Positions 60,160-64,000 of a stretch of 64,000 nt of DNA are shown in pieces (the first letter of the stretch is position 1; each line of letters begins with the position of its first letter). The notes under the pieces are model-generated. The model made no database searches and was not told where the DNA came from. It was given only the letters and a program-made list of their open reading frames with translations. A program made the translations under genes and the position numbers. The stretch is from NCBI GenBank assembly GCA_020720625.1, contig DYOH01000006.1, positions 21,135 through 85,134 of the forward strand. Direction: 5' to 3'. This DNA comes from Acetofilamentum sp. GTDB taxonomy: Bacteria > Bacteroidota > Bacteroidia > Bacteroidales > DYOH01.

Positions 60160-60999
60160 TCAATTAATTGTATGCAGACTTGTAGTTTTTTTTGTTTTTC
60201 GGTTGAGCTTTTTAGTCCATCTTTTTTTCAAACCTGCTATTTTGCCCGGACAGGTATTCAGTATATCAATTACAAATTTTGCTTCTTCGTATTGCATATT
60301 TTCAATAAAGTAATCAAACGATTTCTTTAGCATCAATTTTTTTTCGTCAGAAGCTTTGGTTTGAAAAATATCTTTGTTGTTACCCTCCACTAAGGTAAAC
60401 GAAATCAAGGGCAATTGATATTCTGATTTGAGTTTTATTTTGTTTAAAAATATCCAGTTATCGAGCCATTGGGGCAATTTTTGCATGTTTATTTGGGCTA
60501 AAAAATCTGCATGTACAAGCAATTGCGGAAATAAGGGATATAATTCCCATTGAAGTGCATCTTGTAGGGCGTTGTAGTGTTGTTGTTTACGGTTTTTTTC
60601 TTTTTTGGGTTCAAACAAATTTTTTGTTTTCCCATAAATTTTTAGTTTATGAATGTTAGCCTCTGCCAGTTTTTTCTCAAAATCAAGTATGGGGGCATCC
60701 GGATAAAGATGTAATTTTAGATTGATATACCAGAGCGACATTGGAAAATTTTCTACAAGAAAATAGCTGTAAGCAAGTTGGCTTAGTAATGGAACTACAA
60801 ATTCGTTGGTGGCAGAATCGGAAAACAAATAAGGCCTTAGCGCCCATTCTGCGTTTCGAAGGTTGTCCTGAATTAAATCCGGTTTTACTTGTTGGTTTAT
60901 TAATCTAATATACTGATATTCTGTGGATAAACTAAACTGGCCATACAAGTTATTCAAAAATGGGTGAAAAATGAACAGGAAAAATATATATTTTTTCAT
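60160..60999 (-). CDS. Hypothetical exported protein
   Basis: Signal peptide-like N-term MKKYIFFLFIFHPFLNNLYGQ; lies in unidirectional gene cluster. Confidence 0.65.
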   Translation of the reverse strand: MKKYIFFLFIFHPFLNNLYGQFSLSTEYQYIRLINQQVKPDLIQDNLRNAEWALRPYLFSDSATNEFVVPLLSQLAYSYFLVENFPMSLWYINLKLHLYPDAPILDFEKKLAEANIHKLKIYGKTKNLFEPKKEKNRKQQHYNALQDALQWELYPLFPQLLVHADFLAQINMQKLPQWLDNWIFLNKIKLKSEYQLPLISFTLVEGNNKDIFQTKASDEKKLMLKKSFDYFIENMQYEEAKFVIDILNTCPGKIAGLKKRWTKKLNRKTKKTTSLHTIN

Positions 61000-61042
61000 A
61001 GATTTTTTTTCTGAATTTTTATTTTTAAATATAATAGGGGAA

Positions 61043-61624
61043 TTAAAAATTAATTTGTAAGCTCATCGATGGGTATACCTGATTTTGTGGTGAAAATGCG
61101 GGTGTTTTTTCGATATTGAATTTCATGTTGTATTTATATCGGATAAGTTCCTGCTTTTTGCTCATTAGATGCTGTCCATGTATCCAGTCGTAAAAATAAG
61201 TGGCCATGATGGTACTGATGCTTATCCAAATTACTGTGGAGTTAGCAATGATAAAGACCGGAGTTTTGGTTTTATCTAATGCATCGTCAAATCTAAGATT
61301 TAGGATATCCTTAATTTTTGCCGAAGTTTGAAATCCCACAGTAGCAAAAGCTGCAAAAGAAGTAGCCCTCATGCCTAATAAATAGTATCCTGTTTTATTT
61401 TCGTGGGCTTTAAAGTGCACGTAACCCGGAACAACCATGGCATACATCATGTCTTTCATTCTTAAATTTCTTGAAAGTAGCTGATACTCTTCTACATTCA
61501 TTCCATACGCCAAATAGGGTGTTTTTAGTAAATCGTCTTGTTGAACATGGTAAAAATCAATATCCTGAGCATCTGAATTAAAGACTATCAGCGATAATAA
61601 AAAGTAAGTAAGTATTTTTTTCAT
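61043..61624 (-). CDS. Hypothetical exported/membrane protein
   Basis: Signal peptide MKKILTYFLLSLIVFNSDAQ; two hydrophobic segments. Confidence 0.65.
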   Translation of the reverse strand: MKKILTYFLLSLIVFNSDAQDIDFYHVQQDDLLKTPYLAYGMNVEEYQLLSRNLRMKDMMYAMVVPGYVHFKAHENKTGYYLLGMRATSFAAFATVGFQTSAKIKDILNLRFDDALDKTKTPVFIIANSTVIWISISTIMATYFYDWIHGQHLMSKKQELIRYKYNMKFNIEKTPAFSPQNQVYPSMSLQINF

Positions 61625-61652
61625 GGCAATAATTATTTTATTAAAGAATGTA

Positions 61653-63278
61653 CTATTTTTTTTTCTCAATGATGTGTTCTGTTGCTTTTTGTGCTGTAAA
61701 AATGCAGGTTGCTAAAAAAGTGCCTTCCAGAGCTCTTTTGCCATGAGAACCACCACCGCCAAAACCGGCTGCTTCGCCAATGGCATAAAGGTTTTCGAAT
61801 GCTTTACTATCTTGGTTTACTGCATTTTTATGCAATACTTGAGAATTTAAATTTGTTCGAATACCCCCTAAACTTTTGCGCGAAAGTATCTGTTCTCGGA
61901 TAGCTATAAGTGGGTATGCCTTTTTATCGTTAATTTTTTGGTTTTTCAAGGTTCTAATTTTGTCTCCTCTGTATTGTCTTGTATGTTGTATCCTTCTAAT
62001 TTGCTCGTCGTTCCAGATATTTTTTCCTCTCTCAAAATTTTGGTCATATTCTTCAATTGATTTTCGGAGCAAATCTGCATCCACTTCTTTATTTCCGGTG
62101 CATTGATTCATTTTTTCGACGAGTTCGTCTATACTATTGGCAGTTATAAAATCTTTTGTTTTGCTTTGTAATGAATTTATTAATTTTTTGTTTCCCATAA
62201 GAAGGGTAAGTACAAATCCAATGTAGTTTTTGTTTTTTATGGCATCGTTATATTCAGAACCTGAAACAGCCAATTCTTTTTTCGCAATTTTGTGGTTGAG
62301 TATTTGCCATGAATATTTTTTTTCTTCCTGACAAATACGTGTAACCATGTATCTAGTATCAAATGCTGTAACCAGAGGTACAGGCCCCATTCGTTCGCCC
62401 TTGTAATTTACCCAAATGGCCGATTTGGGTGGTACTATGCTTAATCCATGATTCGGTCTACGTGGATTTGGGTGTGGAACACCTGCAGCGTAGTTCCACA
62501 TTAAGTCCATATTGCTAAGTTCGCCTCCAATTTTTTCCACTTCGTCGTGGAGTAAACCGTCGGAAAAATGATGCGATCCATTTAATATTTCTTTGGGCGG
62601 AATGCCCCATTCATGATGCCAGTTAGCTCTTACTTTGTCCATGTTTCCGTTAAAGCCTCCGCTGGCAATAATATAGTTTTGTGCTATGGCTTCAAAATCT
62701 TCGCCCAAATTTTCCGTTTTTCCTTTTAAGCCCGATATTTTGTTGTTTTCTGTTGAAATTGATTCTACGCGGTGTTCAAAAAATATTTGAACTAAATGTT
62801 TGTTCTGATGTTTTTCGATGTATTCAATTAGTTTTGTAATTAGCTCGTAACCTGTTCCCCATACCATGTGGAATCGGGGTACACTATTGCCATTTGAATA
62901 CAATCCGCGTTCAACCCAATGCACTACCGGAAAATATCCGATTTTTTTTGATGTAATCCATTGATAAATGGAGAGTGTGTTTTCGATGAATTTTTCTGCA
63001 TATATTTTTCCGAAATATTCTTTTTCGGTGAATTCGGCAAAACTAAACCAATCTTTTTTGGCTAATTCCACTGAATCATTAATACCGGTTTTTTTTTGCT
63101 GAGGGGAATTTACGTAAAACATTCCACCAAAAGATTCTTTGGCTAATCCACCAAAATTTTCCTCTTTGTCGCGGTCTATTATCACTACATCTATTCCGTT
63201 TTCTATTAACTCTATGGCGGCAGCTATTCCTGCAATTCCGCCTCCAATAATTACAGTATGGGCTTTAATTTGTTTCAT
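61653..63278 (-). CDS. FAD-binding dehydrogenase (3-ketosteroid dehydrogenase/fumarate reductase flavoprotein superfamily)
   Basis: HTVIIGGGIAGIAAAIELIENGIDVVIIDRD; C-term LYAIGEAAGFGGGGSHGKRALEGTFLATCIFTA. Confidence 0.92.
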   Translation of the reverse strand: MKQIKAHTVIIGGGIAGIAAAIELIENGIDVVIIDRDKEENFGGLAKESFGGMFYVNSPQQKKTGINDSVELAKKDWFSFAEFTEKEYFGKIYAEKFIENTLSIYQWITSKKIGYFPVVHWVERGLYSNGNSVPRFHMVWGTGYELITKLIEYIEKHQNKHLVQIFFEHRVESISTENNKISGLKGKTENLGEDFEAIAQNYIIASGGFNGNMDKVRANWHHEWGIPPKEILNGSHHFSDGLLHDEVEKIGGELSNMDLMWNYAAGVPHPNPRRPNHGLSIVPPKSAIWVNYKGERMGPVPLVTAFDTRYMVTRICQEEKKYSWQILNHKIAKKELAVSGSEYNDAIKNKNYIGFVLTLLMGNKKLINSLQSKTKDFITANSIDELVEKMNQCTGNKEVDADLLRKSIEEYDQNFERGKNIWNDEQIRRIQHTRQYRGDKIRTLKNQKINDKKAYPLIAIREQILSRKSLGGIRTNLNSQVLHKNAVNQDSKAFENLYAIGEAAGFGGGGSHGKRALEGTFLATCIFTAQKATEHIIEKKK

Positions 63279-63463
63279 GCTAAAATATTTTATAGACAAA
63301 ATAGCAACTGGCTTAATTTTCAGTCTGATTAATTTTTTGTTGCTTACAATTATTTATTATGTGAATTTATGATAATAATCAGATATAATAAAATGTTTAA
63401 CATATATAATTAATGTATTGATATGTAATTATTTACAAATTGGCAGGTATTGTAAAAAAAAAG

Positions 63464-63560
63464 TTATCAACATAGCTCTAGCCCAATAGCTGCAAAGTGC
63501 CTAACCTATGTTGATAAAATTATCCACAGGAATTTGTTGATAAAAAAAAAAAATTATAAA
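63464..63560. promoter_or_regulatory. Cluster of DnaA-box-like 9-mers with AT-rich tract (candidate replication origin)
   Basis: TTATCAACA 63464-63472 (+), TGTTGATAA 63509-63517 (-), TTATCCACA 63520-63528 (+), TGTTGATAA 63535-63543 (-), then poly-A/AT tract. Confidence 0.55.
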
Positions 63561-63571
63561 ATTGTGGCTGG

Positions 63572-63820
63572 ATGAAAAGAATAAAAACAGATATCGTCTA
63601 TTTCGAAAAGCGAATTAAGTATCGTCTTAACAAAGCGAATGCTCCAAAACGAAAGTTTGCTTTACAGGAGAGTGTTTTCCAAGATGGATATTTTTTGTTT
63701 TATGATGGAAGAGAGTTTTACTCTTTCGGGAAAAATTTGTTAGCAAATCAGTTAACTATTCAGAATCAATTGGTTGAATATTTGTACTCGCGAACATATC
63801 AAACCAAATTACCCTTTTAG
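63572..63820 (+). CDS. Hypothetical protein (82 aa)
   Basis: ORF filling intergenic space, followed by terminator. Confidence 0.6.
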   Translation: MKRIKTDIVYFEKRIKYRLNKANAPKRKFALQESVFQDGYFLFYDGREFYSFGKNLLANQLTIQNQLVEYLYSRTYQTKLPF

Positions 63821-63860
63821 TAGTTTTTTCGTAGTTTTAAGTTTATAGGTTTAATAAATA

Positions 63861-63890
63861 AAAACAGAGATTTGAAAAAATCTCTGTTTT
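63861..63890. terminator. Rho-independent terminator
   Basis: AAAACAGAGA-TTTGAAAAAA-TCTCTGTTTT. Confidence 0.8.
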
Positions 63891-63950
63891 ATATTTTAAA
63901 TCACAACTGACCGATTAAAAGTTTGAGATTCCGAACGCAGTGAGGAATCT

Positions 63951-64000
63951 ATGAGTTCAGTCTAAAAAGATTGAAAAAATGATTATACCCCTGCCAGCGT
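63951..64000. repeat. Second copy (truncated by window end) of the MITE-like element at 36047
   Basis: 50/50 identical nt: ATGAGTTCAGTCTAAAAAGATTGAAAAAATGATTATACCCCTGCCAGCGT. Confidence 0.95.

Noticed and set aside
1-64000. CRISPR arrays, retron or phage cassettes, transposase genes
   Set aside because: No regularly spaced repeats, reverse transcriptase, Cas, integrase or transposase-like ORFs were recognised in the ORF track.

Overview
This 64 kb window looks like chromosomal DNA from an AT-rich Bacteroidetes/Bacteroidota genome, judged from promoter style (TTTG-N19/20-TAnnTTTG), gene families and codon usage. Most of it is housekeeping: ispG, hemW, pheS, L25/Ctc, pth, asd, gltX, kdtA/waaA, ung, ttcA, an exbB-exbD-exbD operon, an aromatic amino acid operon, manA, ispE, and a tRNA-Ser(GGA). 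No CRISPR array, rRNA, transposase or prophage module was seen. The most notable observations are: (1) a peptide-leader attenuator upstream of the aromatic operon, encoding MKLSTLYYWFYFYLDITAGMEKNCN with seven consecutive aromatic codons, overlapping a mutually exclusive antiterminator/terminator pair; (2) a single ORF fusing RibF to a glycerate kinase; (3) a vWA / PP2C / Ser-Thr-kinase triad resembling TerY-P, next to an NrtR-like Nudix regulator, a nicotinamidase-like hydrolase and a PgeF/YfiH laccase-domain protein, followed by a lipoprotein/radical-SAM-SPASM pair; (4) a cluster of four DnaA-box-like 9-mers in AT-rich DNA near 63.5 kb, a candidate oriC; (5) a MITE-like ~131 bp element with a second copy cut by the window end; (6) a perfect 23-bp inverted repeat straddling the stop codon of the radical SAM gene. 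All functional names come from reading motifs by eye. No database search or computation was run.
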